Shown: positions 22,173 to 32,103 of the stretch, one piece after another
How the letters are laid out: each line of letters opens with the position of its first letter
Numbering within the stretch: the first letter of the stretch is position 1
Source: Girardinichthys multiradiatus
Taxonomy: Eukaryota; Chordata; Actinopteri; Cyprinodontiformes; Goodeidae
Assembly (NCBI RefSeq): GCF_021462225.1
Contig: NC_061812.1
Coordinates: 49,271,363 to 49,335,362, forward strand
Reading direction: 5' to 3'
DNA length: 64,000 nucleotides
Program-made: the position numbers and the translations under genes
The notes under the pieces: generated by a model
The model's database searches: none
What the model was told of the DNA's origin: nothing
The model's input: the letters and a program-made list of their open reading frames with translations, nothing else

Positions 22173-25100
22173 ATGGATTTTTTGTTTAACTCTTTTAATG
22201 TCAGAGGTATTAGGGATATTACTAAAAGGAAAGCAATTTTCTTGTTTTGTAGAAGGATGGGGACAGATTTTAGTTTGCTTCAAGAAACTAATTCCTGTGA
22301 GTCCAATGTTTGGAAAGCACAATGGGGTAATGCAGCTTATTATAGCCATGGCTCTAATCTTTCAGCAGGGGTTTAAATTTTCTTGCACAAATTTAAAGGT
22401 GATGTTTTATAAACAGTGCCTTCTGATGATGGTAGATGGATAACACTTGTAATAAAACAAGACAATGCAGGTTTTATGCTTTGCAATTTATACGGTTTTA
22501 ATTCGCAAGCTTCAAACAAGACATTACTCAGTGAAATAGTCTTAAACTTAAAAGAACAGCAGTAGAAATACATGGTTCAAATATAATTCTGTGCAGTGAC
22601 TTTAATGAATGTCCAGATGAAACGATAGACAGATTCCCTCCTAAACAAAATATTGCTTTATAAAATAATAACCTTATCTCATTCCTAACCTCCAACCTCT
22701 CCTTAACTGATGCCTGGAGTTTCTTCAATCCTACTAAAAAAGAATTTACATGGTCCAATAATAACCACTCTCTAAAATCCAGACTAGATTTTTTCCAATC
22801 TCAAATTCTTCCCTTCGATATGTAAAAGATATCGCCATCTTAATGACCCTTTATCTGATCATAAGCTTATCATTCTGAAATTATACGCAACCCAGAAGGG
22901 CTCTTGTATAAAAGATGTTTTTGAATTCAACAATTCTTTGTTGAAAGACCTATCCTTTAATAATACAATCAAAGATCTTGTTAAAAAACGTTTTAATGAG
23001 GAAATTATTGGAGAACAGGAACAAATTCAAATACAAAATCAGATTAAAGCTGCAAGCAGCCTCGAAGGTCCTCGCACCTCACCGCAACTCCGCCTGTGCA
23101 GCGACCACGGGAGCCTGGCATCGTCGGATGTACGCCACCAATTTGGCCGCTGTTCCAAACATCGCCACTAAGGGGGACTGTAAGCAACATGTCAAATAAT
23201 CTTCGGTCATGCAGAGTTCTGGTATGGCTAGAAGAATTCAAAATTTGGAGTAAATCGGACCTTCCAGATAGAAGCTGCACTCAATTTTTTATTAGTGGGC
23301 GGAGCTGAAATGATGTCATAAACTTACTGTGGCAACATGTTCAGCATTGATCCCCGATGATATACCGCATTTCAAGTGGATCCGATGATGTATGAGGGAG
23401 ATGTAGCCCTTGGAGTGTCCTAGGGGGCGCTGTTGATCCAAATTCCAATGTAATCCAATAGAGCTGTTTGGAGGTTTTCAAAGATCAACCATGTTGAGTT
23501 TGGAGTAAATCGGGCCATGCATGTGAAATTTAGAGCCAAACAAATGGCCGTGGCATGACATCAGAATTTGCCAGGCCATCATAGCCACACCCTCCAGCTA
23601 AAGCAGTCAATACTGGCGTCTGTCTTAGACCATCATGTTATCTGTTACTTGGGACAGTTTCATATTGATTAGGTGAAGAACATAGAAAATTAACTCTAAA
23701 GGAAAACATGACACTTCCTGTTTTCAGGGGGTGGGGCTTCGATGATGTCAGCATCTGATCAGTGAATATTGTTCAGGGCCAGAGGCTGATCAATCTTAGA
23801 GGGTTTCAGGTCTCTGTGACTTTCTTTGTAGGAGCTATATCAATTTCGTCTTTTATGGCGAGAAGTCATATTTTGAGGCTTGGCCACGCCCACACGCTTT
23901 CATGTATCAAAAAGCTTTTGATAACTTTTGATCCCCAGTGCCTTAAGAGTATACTGAGTGATTTTCAAGTCTCTAAGTCAAAAGCTGTAGGAGGGGTTCG
24001 CTCAGATATGCGGGCTAGAAAGGGCAAAACCGGGGTGAAAATGGCAACTTCAATCTAAAATGGCCGACTTCCTGTTGGGTTTGGTCCAATGCTCGAAGAG
24101 ACTTTTTTGTAGGTCCTGAGTTATATATGTGTACGAAATTTCAGATTCCTCGGTCAAAGCATGGCTTGGGGCTGATTTTTTTTATTTTTCTAGGGGGCGC
24201 TGTGGACGAATTAGGCCACGCCCACCAAATATGTCATCAGATCTCTGTTGGGGACTGGACTAGGATCAATCACTTTGAATTTGGTGCAGATCAGATCATG
24301 TATGTGGAAATTAAAGCCAAACGTATGGCCATGGTGTGACGTCCAACTTCGCCGCGCCACCACAGCCACGCCTTTTATAGAAAAGTCTCTGTGCTTCAAA
24401 CGAAGTTAGACCCACTAGTTATCAGTCACCTGGCACAGTTTCAAGTTGACTGAGTGTAGACAGTCCGGTAGCGACCTTTCCCAGTAAAAAAAGTGACTTC
24501 CTGTTCTCAGGGGGCGTGGCTTTGATGATGTCAGCATATGACCCCATAGGATCGTTGGGAACCCGAAGGTCATCCTTCATGCCAACTTTGGTGTGATTTG
24601 CCGGGAAAGTTATTGCAATTTTTCACTTTCGGCGCAAATGCCAAGTTCGTGCCCCGGCCACGCCCCCTAAACATGGCCAAAAACTCATGATTTTGATAAC
24701 TTTTAATCCCCCATGCCTTAACTGCATATTGACCAAATATTTATTGGATTGAGGAGCTCTAGCAGTGTGCCAAATTTCAGATCTCTACGCCTTACAGTTC
24801 GGCCTATCTCACGTTTGGGGGCGTGGCTAAGTGGTCTGGCCACGCCCATTGACAACGACATTATGGAACAAGAATTTCACGCAAGGGACAATTTTGGGTA
24901 AAATCTTACGCATTTTTGTACATGGCAAAGTCCTCAAATTGCCCTGCAAAGACGCAACGGAAAAAACAAACAAAGAATAAGAATTCTTGCAATTACTATA
25001 CGCCCTTGCAGTTTTCCTGCTCGGGCCTAATTAGTTGCTATTAAAAGAAGTAAAGAACTAAAAAACGAAAAACAGAAGCTAGAATCTGACTTCATGCACA

Positions 25101-27870
25101 AACAACCTATTTATGAGGAAAAAACAGCTTACTTCATTGGAAGAACTCTAATTAAAAAATATTCAGTTACAATTAGATCAATTTTATTTAGATTTGGCAA
25201 AAGGCTCATTTATTCGATCTAGAGCTAAATGGATAGAAGAAGGAGAAAGGAACGCAAGTTATTTTTTTGCTCTGGATAAACCAAATGTAAAAAAAAATCT
25301 TAATATTAATATAAAATCTTAATGTTAATGGAATGTTATCTAAAGATCCCAAATAAATTAATACATCTGTTTCTGATTTTTATAAAAAACTTTATCAATC
25401 CAACTTCAACGAAAACAATTGAGCTGTTTTTCTAAAAATAATTAAACCTTATGAACCTTCAATTAATGAAGACTTTAAATCCCGTTGTGACTCTGACCTG
25501 TCAAAAACAGAAATTCAAAATGCTTATTTTTCTATGAAGAAGAGAGAAGCGCCTGGTATTGATAGTTTATCTGTAGAGTTTTACATTAATTTTTGGGATC
25601 TTATTCAAAACCCACTATTGTCCATGTACAAAGAATGTATCATTCATGGTAAGATGTTGACTACTGTGAAGCAGGGTATCATATCTCTTATTCCCAAACC
25701 TGATAAAGACCCCTTAATAATCGAAAAATGGTGGCCTATTGCTCTCAATGATTGACTATAAAGTATTAGCCTTAATGTATGCTAACAGATTGACAAAAGG
25801 TCTAGATACTATCATAGCTGAAACTCAGACAGGCTTTATGAAAAATCATCACGTTAGTAGTAACATTAGACTAATCTTGGACTTAATTGCTTACGTAAGT
25901 GAGGTAAACTTTGATGCCCTTGTTTCTAGACTTCTACAAAGCCTTCAACACGACTGAGCATAATTTTCTCATGTAGTCCCTTAATGTGTTTGGTTTTGAT
26001 CAAAACTTTGTTGATATTGTCAGTGTGTTTTTATAGAGATATTAATAGTTCTGTGATAATCAACATGAACACATCTAAATAATTCAATATTAAGAGAGGT
26101 GTCCGTTAAGGCTGTCCTATTTGACCCTTTTTATTTATACTAGTCACCGAATTATTATCAATCTTTATTGTTAATGACAAGAACTTTGAAGGCATCGCAA
26201 TTTTTGGCAGAGAATTAAGAATTTCCCAACTTGCAGATGACATAATTTTTTTTTTTTAAGGATAAACACCAACTCCCCAATTCTATTAACTTGATTAACC
26301 AATTCTCAAACGCCTCAGGTCTAAATTTAAACTTGTCTAAATGTGAAATTCTATCTTTACGTAACTGCAACGAGCTTGCAATCTGTAATATTCCAGTTGA
26401 AATGGTTAGATATCAAGGTATACTCATAACAAAAAATCTTTTAACCAGCCAACATTTAAACTTTTTAAACAGGATAACTACAGGGAAACCCATCCTTAAT
26501 TAATACCTGACTTTAAAGGGATTTGTCTGTCCTTGGTAGGGTTCTTCTCTCTAAAGCAGAAGGCCTATCTTGCTTTGTGTATCCATCGTTATCCCGTTTT
26601 GTTAACGATTTAACAGCTGCACAAATTGACAAAATCTTTTTAAATTTCATTTGGAAAAATAAATCACACAAGCTTGAAAAAGGAGTACTTTCAAACAGCA
26701 AAGTGGATGGAAGTCTTGAAGTTCAAGATTTCTTTGACATTAGTAAAGAATTGGTATAAAAATGACTCATAAATCCTGATTCCACCTGGTTTTTCATCCC
26801 ACACCATGTCTTGAATAAATTAGGAGGCCTGTCTTTTCTCTTGAAAAGTAATTTTCTTCTTAGTAAGTTACCTATCAAACTTTCCAAATTTCATCAACAA
26901 GCCCTTCTTTCTTGGAAACTGGCTTTTGTTCATACTTTTTCTCCCCACAAGGCTCTTCTCTAGAATAACTGCAATATTTTGATTAGAAACAAATCAGGGT
27001 TCTTTTACAATTGGTTTGAGAAAGATATCAACCACATCCTCTGTCTTTTTGATGGTACTGCTAAAACGTTGTCTTATGAGCACTTTATATCTATATAGAG
27101 TTTTCCTTTTCCCCCCAGTGATTTTATCAAGATAATTTGTGCTATTCCCAAATAATTAATTCAACTACTAAAAAATCACCTGATTTGTTGCGAATCTATA
27201 AAAGCTCTACCCACGGTTATGCTGGAGGGTATTAAACTAACAGATAGTAAATGCAACAACAAACACATATGCCAATCCTTTTAAAGAAAGAACAGTGTGG
27301 TACCTAGAGGCAAATTTGATTGGAGATGTCAAATTTAAAAAATAAACTGGAGAAGGGCTTGGTTATTACCCCTCAAATATTGTGTCTCTAATAAAGCAAA
27401 AGACATACATTTTAAAATTCTTCATAACATATATCCAGTGAATTATATAATTGGAAAATTTTCAGATGTGGTGGACTCCTGCAAAAAAGAATCATAAACA
27501 ACTTCTCACTTATTTTTTAACTGTGATATAAAATTTTAATTTTGGAGTGATCTTGAGTCTCATTTTTTCAGTGCTGCTAATACTTTATACAAACTACAAC
27601 CCAAAGATATCTGTTATTACAGTAACTCAGAAAATTGTGAGCTTGAACACATGATGAATTTTATAAACATATATGCCAAATTTTTTATTCACAAACAAAA
27701 ATGTACAAACTCGACACCTAATTTTGCACATTTTGTCTCAGTACAGAACTCCTTGATTGAACTGCTTAATCTGATTAACAACAAAAAATGCATTTCATTA
27801 CTAACTATAAAAAAAAAAATTTTCCTGAAACCTCTGTCTAGTTTATCACCAGGCTTGATTTTTGTTTAGA
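22173..27870 (+). pseudogene. L1 ORF2 (endonuclease and reverse transcriptase), many lesions
   Basis: ORF2 starts MDFLFNSFNVRGIRDITKRK with LLQETNS, the N-terminal endonuclease boxes. The endonuclease runs to about 22900. After the insert at 23047-25029 the text resumes (IKRSKELKNEKQKLESDF near 25040). RT landmarks follow: KKREAPGIDSLSVEFYINFW at 25537, ISLIPKPDKDP at 25680, AETQTGFMKNHHVSSNIR near 25815, LADDIIFF (the catalytic ADD box) at 26233 and SGLNLNLSKCEIL at 26317. At least six frameshifts or stops separate these pieces. The protein would nick DNA and copy L1 RNA. This copy cannot. Confidence 0.88.
23047..25029. mobile_element. 2-kb non-coding repeat R3 inserted in L1 ORF2
   Basis: Begins AAGCTGCAAGCAGC and ends CTGCTCGGGCCTA, flanked on both sides by ATTA (23043-23046, 25030-25033), a possible 4-bp target duplication. 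It is richer in GC than the L1. It carries repeated words GGGGGCGTGGC and GGCCACGCCC, plus two diverged tandem units about 785 bp apart (around 23510-23750 and 24295-24530). No open frame has a domain. It resembles a widespread teleost non-coding repeat whose class I cannot name. Confidence 0.65.
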
Positions 27871-28073
27871 TTTTTTTGCCTCTTTCTCCTAGACCTATTA
27901 AGACTGTATCGTATTCTCTGTCCATATATCTGCCTGTATATCTTAAATTTATCCCATACCATTCTTGTATTATGATATACTGTGGGGTTTTTTTTGTTAT
28001 TTTTTTGATGTGCTGCTCTTTAAAACATGTACCTCGTTTGTTCTGTATATACGCATTGTTGTTCAATAAAAAA

Positions 28074-28165
28074 AAGGACACAGCCTTTTGTCTCTACTTT
28101 GCTACTTAAACAACTTCCTTTACTAATGAAATGCCTTCCCTTTCTACTGAAATAATTAGAAAACA
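28074..28165. repeat. L1 right target duplication and inner right end of the composite
   Basis: 28074-28088 repeats the L1 target site. The following CTACTGAAATAATTAGAAAA is the reverse complement of the inner left end near 17375-17390 (AATTATTTCAGTGGAAA). This shows that the inverted ends extend past the minisatellite. Confidence 0.75.
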
Positions 28166-28883
28166 TTTCAGTAGTGTGCATGAGAGTATTTCAGTTGTGT
28201 GTGTAAGAGCATTTCAGTAGTGTGTATGAGAGTATGTCGGTAGTGTGCATGAGAGTATTACAGTAGTGTGCATGAGAGTATTACAGTAGTGTGTGTAAAA
28301 GCATGTAGCGTTTCAGGGGTGTGTGTAAGAGTATTTCAGTAGTGTGTATGAGAGTATTTCGGTAGTGTGTGTAAAAGCATGTAGCGTTTCAGTAGTGTGT
28401 GTAAGAGCATTTCAGTAGTGTGTATGAGAGTATTTCGGTAGTGTGCATGAGAGTATTTCAGTAGTGTGTGTAAGAGCATTTCAGTAGTGTGTATAAGAGT
28501 ATTTCGGTAGTGTGCATGAGAGTATTTCAGTTGTGTGTGTAAGAGCATTTCAGTAGTGTGTATGAGAGTATGTCTGTAGTGTGTATGAGAGTATGTCGGT
28601 AGTGTGTATGAGAGTATTTCGGTAGTGTGCATGAGAGTATTACAGTAGTGTCTGTAAAAGCATGTAGCGTTTCAGGGGTGTGTGTAAGAGTATTTCAGTA
28701 GTGTGCATGAGAGTATTTCAGTAGTGTGTGTAAGAGCATTTCAGTAGTGTGTATGAGAGTATTTCGGTAGTGTGGATGAGAGTATTTCAGTAGTGTACAT
28801 GAGAGTATTTCGGTAGTGTGCATGAGAGTATTTCAGTAGTGTGTGTAAAAGCATGTAGCGTTTCAGTAGTGTGTGTGAGAGTA
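28166..28883 (+). repeat. 23-bp minisatellite, right array
   Basis: About 31 units of TTTCAGTAGTGTGTATGAGA(GTA), with variants TTTCGG, GTGTGCATGAGAG, GTGTGTAAGAGCA and a longer AAAAGCATGTAGCG variant that recurs about every 200-300 bp, giving a higher-order pattern. It is the inverted partner of 17178-17373. Open frames over it are translation of the repeat and not genes. Confidence 0.92.
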
Positions 28884-28918
28884 AATTCAGAATAATGTCC
28901 CTAATGGCCCCTCATAAC
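28884..28918. repeat. Right terminal inverted end of the composite
   Basis: AAATTCAGAATAATGTCCCT and GGCCCCTCATAAC are the reverse complement of 17141-17177, with three or four differences. Tc1 transposase text resumes within 20 bp after it. Confidence 0.85.
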
Positions 28919-29010
28919 AAGTCCTCTAAATGGAGACTGATAAAGTCATACAGAAAACGAACATTTCAATTACTGCTGCTAAAGGATCTTCTGCAACCAA
29001 TTCTACAATT
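28919..29010 (+). pseudogene. Tc1 transposase relic, right part
   Basis: GAGACTGATAAAGTCATACA followed by GAAAACGAACATTTCAATTA and CTGCTGCTAAAGG is the C-terminal end of the Tc1 transposase that was cut at 17140. Together the two parts define the insertion site of the 11.8-kb structure. Confidence 0.78.
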
Positions 29011-29339
29011 TTTTCCACACATTTTCCTCTTTATACAATAAATAATGGCAGTGTTGGATCTGTTTTATGTTTTTGAAATGCTGAAGTTTTAATTTAGATT
29101 ATTTTAAAGTCCGAAAAAAAAAAAAGATTAGATAATTTGTATTTCTATGCATGAAACCCTTCCAGGTGGACTGACTTTCTTTCTTTTTACTGTGACGGCG
29201 TTCAAATAAGCATGACTGCTATAGCAAGTAAAACTTGAGATTATCTGTGATCTGTAATGGAAACACTCAAACAGATGGATGTAGTTCACAGAGAACCAAC
29301 TACATTCTGAGCCACTGAACCAGGCTGAGGCTGAGGTCA

Positions 29340-29560
29340 CGTGGTGCATCCGGACCGTTATACCCGACATCACGTCAGGTTGCTAGGTAAGCTAGTTAGC
29401 TAGCTGCGCTTAGTTGACCAAATGATGTACCTGGAAGGACGGAACGCTTTACAACCCGCCAGCGTTAACACAACAGCGGCTTTGGGGAGATGACGAGACT
29501 ATGTCAGATACTGTAAAGACTTCCCCGCTTAAGGACGTAAGGAAAACGGTAATTTGGGCC
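29340..29560 (+). promoter_or_regulatory. ptpdc1: CpG-bearing segment, candidate ptpdc1 promoter and first exon
   Basis: This is the only CpG-bearing, repeat-free segment upstream of ptpdc1 that looks like a promoter. Its words include CACGTGGTGCATCCGGACCG and GGAAGGACGGAACG. A possible donor lies at about 29548 (AAAACG|GTAATT). The first coding exon at 44404 has eight untranslated bases after its acceptor, so an upstream non-coding exon must exist. If this is it, the ATG at about 29501 would open a short upstream frame, out of frame with the main start. The link is positional and not shown by the sequence. Confidence 0.4.
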
Positions 29561-29939
29561 TTTTCTATTCACTTTGCTAGCTTGAGCCTGGGCTTTTACA
29601 GTAGAGTAAGCTAATTAGCTAGCGTTAAGTCTTCAGCTTGCAGCATCAGCACCAGCAGAGTTGCTGCTGCACTGTTTAAAAAGTGACTGCTGAGCTAAGA
29701 ATGTAGTTTATCTATAGGGTAATGACATAGTTAGCTGTTAAAAACTACTGAAGGTAAGTAAGGACATTGAAGCCGGGACCCTCTCTCTCTCTATCACACA
29801 TACATAAATACATAAACACACACACACTTGTAGGAAGTTAGGTGAGATCGCTGCTATCACATCAGGTATTGGAACCTGGAAACAAACAGTGCCTTCGTAA
29901 AGCTTCTCAGGAGAAGGAACCATGAAGTGTGCTTAACTG
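29561..29939. other. Unassigned, candidate start of ptpdc1 intron
   Basis: A GCTAGC-rich stretch, then a CT/CA microsatellite at about 29780-29828. No gene is seen. Confidence 0.4.
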
Positions 29940-30235
29940 TCCTGGTAGCAGCTGTTCTGACTTTGGACTTGATAAAACCAAGGGAACCAACAGCAGCAGA
30001 TTACATGGCACCCACATAATCGCTGACTGTGGGAACTTCACATTGGACCCCAGACATCCTGGATTCTGTGCCTCTCCACTCTTACCCCAGACTCTGGGAC
30101 CTTAATTTTCAAGTGAGAGGACTTTGAACCACTGAAACTAAGTCGTTTTTTCTCCTTAGTCCAGGTAGGATGCTTTTGATGTTGTCTCAGTTTCTGGATT
30201 GTCTAAACAAGAAATGTGCAGCCTCTCAAGGCTAA
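29940..30235 (-). pseudogene. Tc1 transposase relic
   Basis: Read on the minus strand, this follows the central part of the transposase seen in the next element. Compare ATCGCTGACTGTGGGAACTT here with ATCACTGACTGTGGGTACTT at 31125, and the ACCCCAGACTCTGGGACCTT word. It is heavily diverged, with stops in all frames. It is an old relative of the copies at 30.4, 37.7 and 59.9 kb. Confidence 0.7.
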
Positions 30236-30402
30236 TGTGTATGGCAGACGTGTGTCAAACAAGCCAATTCTGTATCCACTCTGCACGGCCCACTATAAAT
30301 CAGTGAGCTGTGTACACAACACAGCAAGTGAATAAAAAGAAAAGTCAATAACATGTTTGCCCCTAATCAAGTCGTTTCTAACCAATGTTACACCTGAGCT
30401 AG

Positions 30403-31974
30403 TACAGGTCCTTCTCAAAAAATTAGCATATTGTGATAAAGTTCATTATTTTCTATAATGTAATGATGAAAATTTAACATTCATATATTTTAGATTCATT
30501 GCACACTAACTGAAATATTTCAGGTCTTTTATTGTCTTAATACGGATGATTTTGGCATACAGCTCATGAAAACCCAAAATTCCTATCTCACAAAATTAGC
30601 ATATTTCATCCGACCAATAAAAGAAAAGTGTTTTTAATACAAAAAACGTCAACCTTCAAATAATCATGTACAGTTGTGCACTCAATACTTGGTCGGGAAT
30701 CCTTTTGCAGAAATGACTGCTTCAATGCGGCGTGGCATGGAGGCAATCAGCCTGTGGCACTGCTGAGGTCTTATGGAGGCCCAGGATGCTTCGATAGCGG
30801 CCTTTAGCTCATCCAGAGTGTTGGGTCTTGAGTCTCTCAACGTTCTCTTCACAATATCCCACAGATTCTCTATGGGGTTCAGGTCAGGAGAGTTGGCAGG
30901 CCAATTGAGCACAGTGATACCATGGTCAGTAAACCATTTACCAGTGGTTTTGGCACTGTGAGCAGGTGCCAGGTCGTGCTGAAAAATGAAATCTTCATCT
31001 CCATAAAGCTTTTCAGCAGATGGAAGCATGAAGTGCTCCAAAATCTCCTGATAGCTAGCTGCATTGACCCTGCCCTTCATAAAACACAGTGGACCAACAC
31101 CAGCAGCTGACACAGCACCCCAGACCATCACTGACTGTGGGTACTTGACACTGGACTTCTGGCATTTTGGCATTTCCTTCTCCCCAGTTTTCCTCCAGAC
31201 TCTGGCACCTTGATTTCCGAATGACATGCAGAATTTGCTTTCATCCGAAAAAAGTACTTTGGACCACTGAGCAACAGTCCAGTGCTGCTTCTCTGTAGCC
31301 CAGGTCTGGGGAATGCGGCACCTGTAGCCCATTTCCTGCACACGCCTGTGCACGGTGGCTCTGGATGTTTCTACTCCAGACTCAGTCCACTGCTTCCGCA
31401 GGTCCCCCAAGGTCTGGAATCGGCCCTTCTCCACAATCTTCCTCAGGGTCCGGTCACCTCTTCTCGTTGTGCAGCGTTTTCTGCCACACTTTTTCCTTCC
31501 CACAGACTTCCCACTGAGGTGCCTTGATACAGCACTCTGGGAACAGCCTATTCGTTCAGAAATTTATTTCTGAGTCTTACCCTCTTGCTTGAGGGTGTCA
31601 ATAGTGGCCTTCTGGACAGCAGTCAGGTCGGCAGTCTTACCCATGATTGGGGTTTTGAGTGATGAACCAGGCTGGGAATTTTAAAGGCCTCAGGAATCTT
31701 TTGCAGGTGTTTAGAGTTAACTCGTTGATTCAGATGATTAGGTTCATAGCTCGTTTAGAGACCCTTTTAATGATATGCTAATTTTGTGAGATAGGAATTT
31801 TGGGTTTTCATGAGCTGTATGCCAAAATCATCCGTATTAAGACAATAAAAGACCTGAAATATTTCAGTTAGTGTGCAATGAATCTAAAATATATGAATGT
31901 TAAATTTTCATCATGACATTATGGAAAATAATGAACTTTATCACAATATGCTAATTTTTTGAGAAGGACCTGTA
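30403..31974 (-). mobile_element. Tc1-type transposon, copy A
   Basis: TA dinucleotides flank CAGGTCCTTCTCAAAAAATT and its inverted copy at the right end. The terminal inverted repeats are about 200 bp, much longer than in nematode Tc1. The transposase lies on the minus strand. Copies B (37731-39341) and C (59928-61402) are nearly identical over long stretches. Confidence 0.95.
30682..31644 (-). pseudogene. Tc1 transposase, copy A (nonsense plus in-frame deletion)
   Basis: DDE transposase. The HTH N-terminus begins at the ATG near 31644 and is cut by TAA (GAA in copy C) at about 31564-31566 in ..KTQK*ISERIG. A 14-residue in-frame deletion removes VKPLLNQKQRQKRL after RCRIPQ. The catalytic residues remain: D in VLFSDESKF, D in FQHDLAPAHS and E in [14 protein letters not shown]. 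The C-terminus is complete to GFPTKY. It would excise and reinsert the element at TA. The nonsense codon leaves a 273-codon open frame without most of the first helix-turn-helix. Confidence 0.93.
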
Positions 31975-32103
31975 GAAGTAAGATTACTGATATACAATCT
32001 GTTGTTCCTATTGCTCTGACATGGAGGAAAATGTTGCATGGCCAGGCGGAACAACTGTAGAGAGCACCCATAAATTTACAAATTTATTATATTAAGCGAT
32101 GAG
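31975..32103. other. Spacer between Tc1 copy A and MITE
   Basis: AT-rich, nothing recognised. Confidence 0.5.

Larger units (their letters stand above)
20564..28073 (+). mobile_element. Full-length L1-type LINE, decayed, with a nested 2-kb insertion
   Basis: It starts GGGGACCAAGATGGCGTC, the usual ..AAGATGGCG.. 5' end, and ends in an A-run after TTGTTCAATAAA. Perfect 15-bp target duplications flank it, so it is a complete insertion. Without the 2-kb insert at 23047-25029 it is about 5.5 kb. It has ORF1 (20744-21499), an inter-ORF region holding TTAGGG-like repeats and (GGAAA)n, and ORF2 (22173-27870) with endonuclease and reverse transcriptase. Both ORFs are broken, so it is not mobile on its own. 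Confidence 0.92.
17141..28918. mobile_element. Composite insertion with inverted minisatellite-bearing ends (unclassified)
   Basis: The left end (GTTATGAGGGGCC, CTGAATTT, CTCTCACACACACTACTGAA) and the right end are inverted copies of each other: about 38 bp of terminal sequence, a 23-bp-unit minisatellite, then an inner AATTATTTCAGT(A/G)GAAA stretch. The structure sits inside a Tc1 relic whose two halves lie exactly at its borders. Hence it entered as a unit, or the ends did, before later insertions filled the inside. No target duplication longer than one or two bases is visible. Most of the interior is other elements (Rex3, L1 and others). No transposase of its own was recognised. Confidence 0.6.

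Noticed and set aside
28336..28632. 98-codon open frame rich in His, Thr and Tyr on minus
   Set aside because: It translates the minisatellite units. There is no start context, domain or conservation, so it is not a gene.
28166..28883. CRISPR-like array of short repeats
   Set aside because: Units are contiguous 23-bp tandem repeats with no unique spacers, and the genome is eukaryotic.
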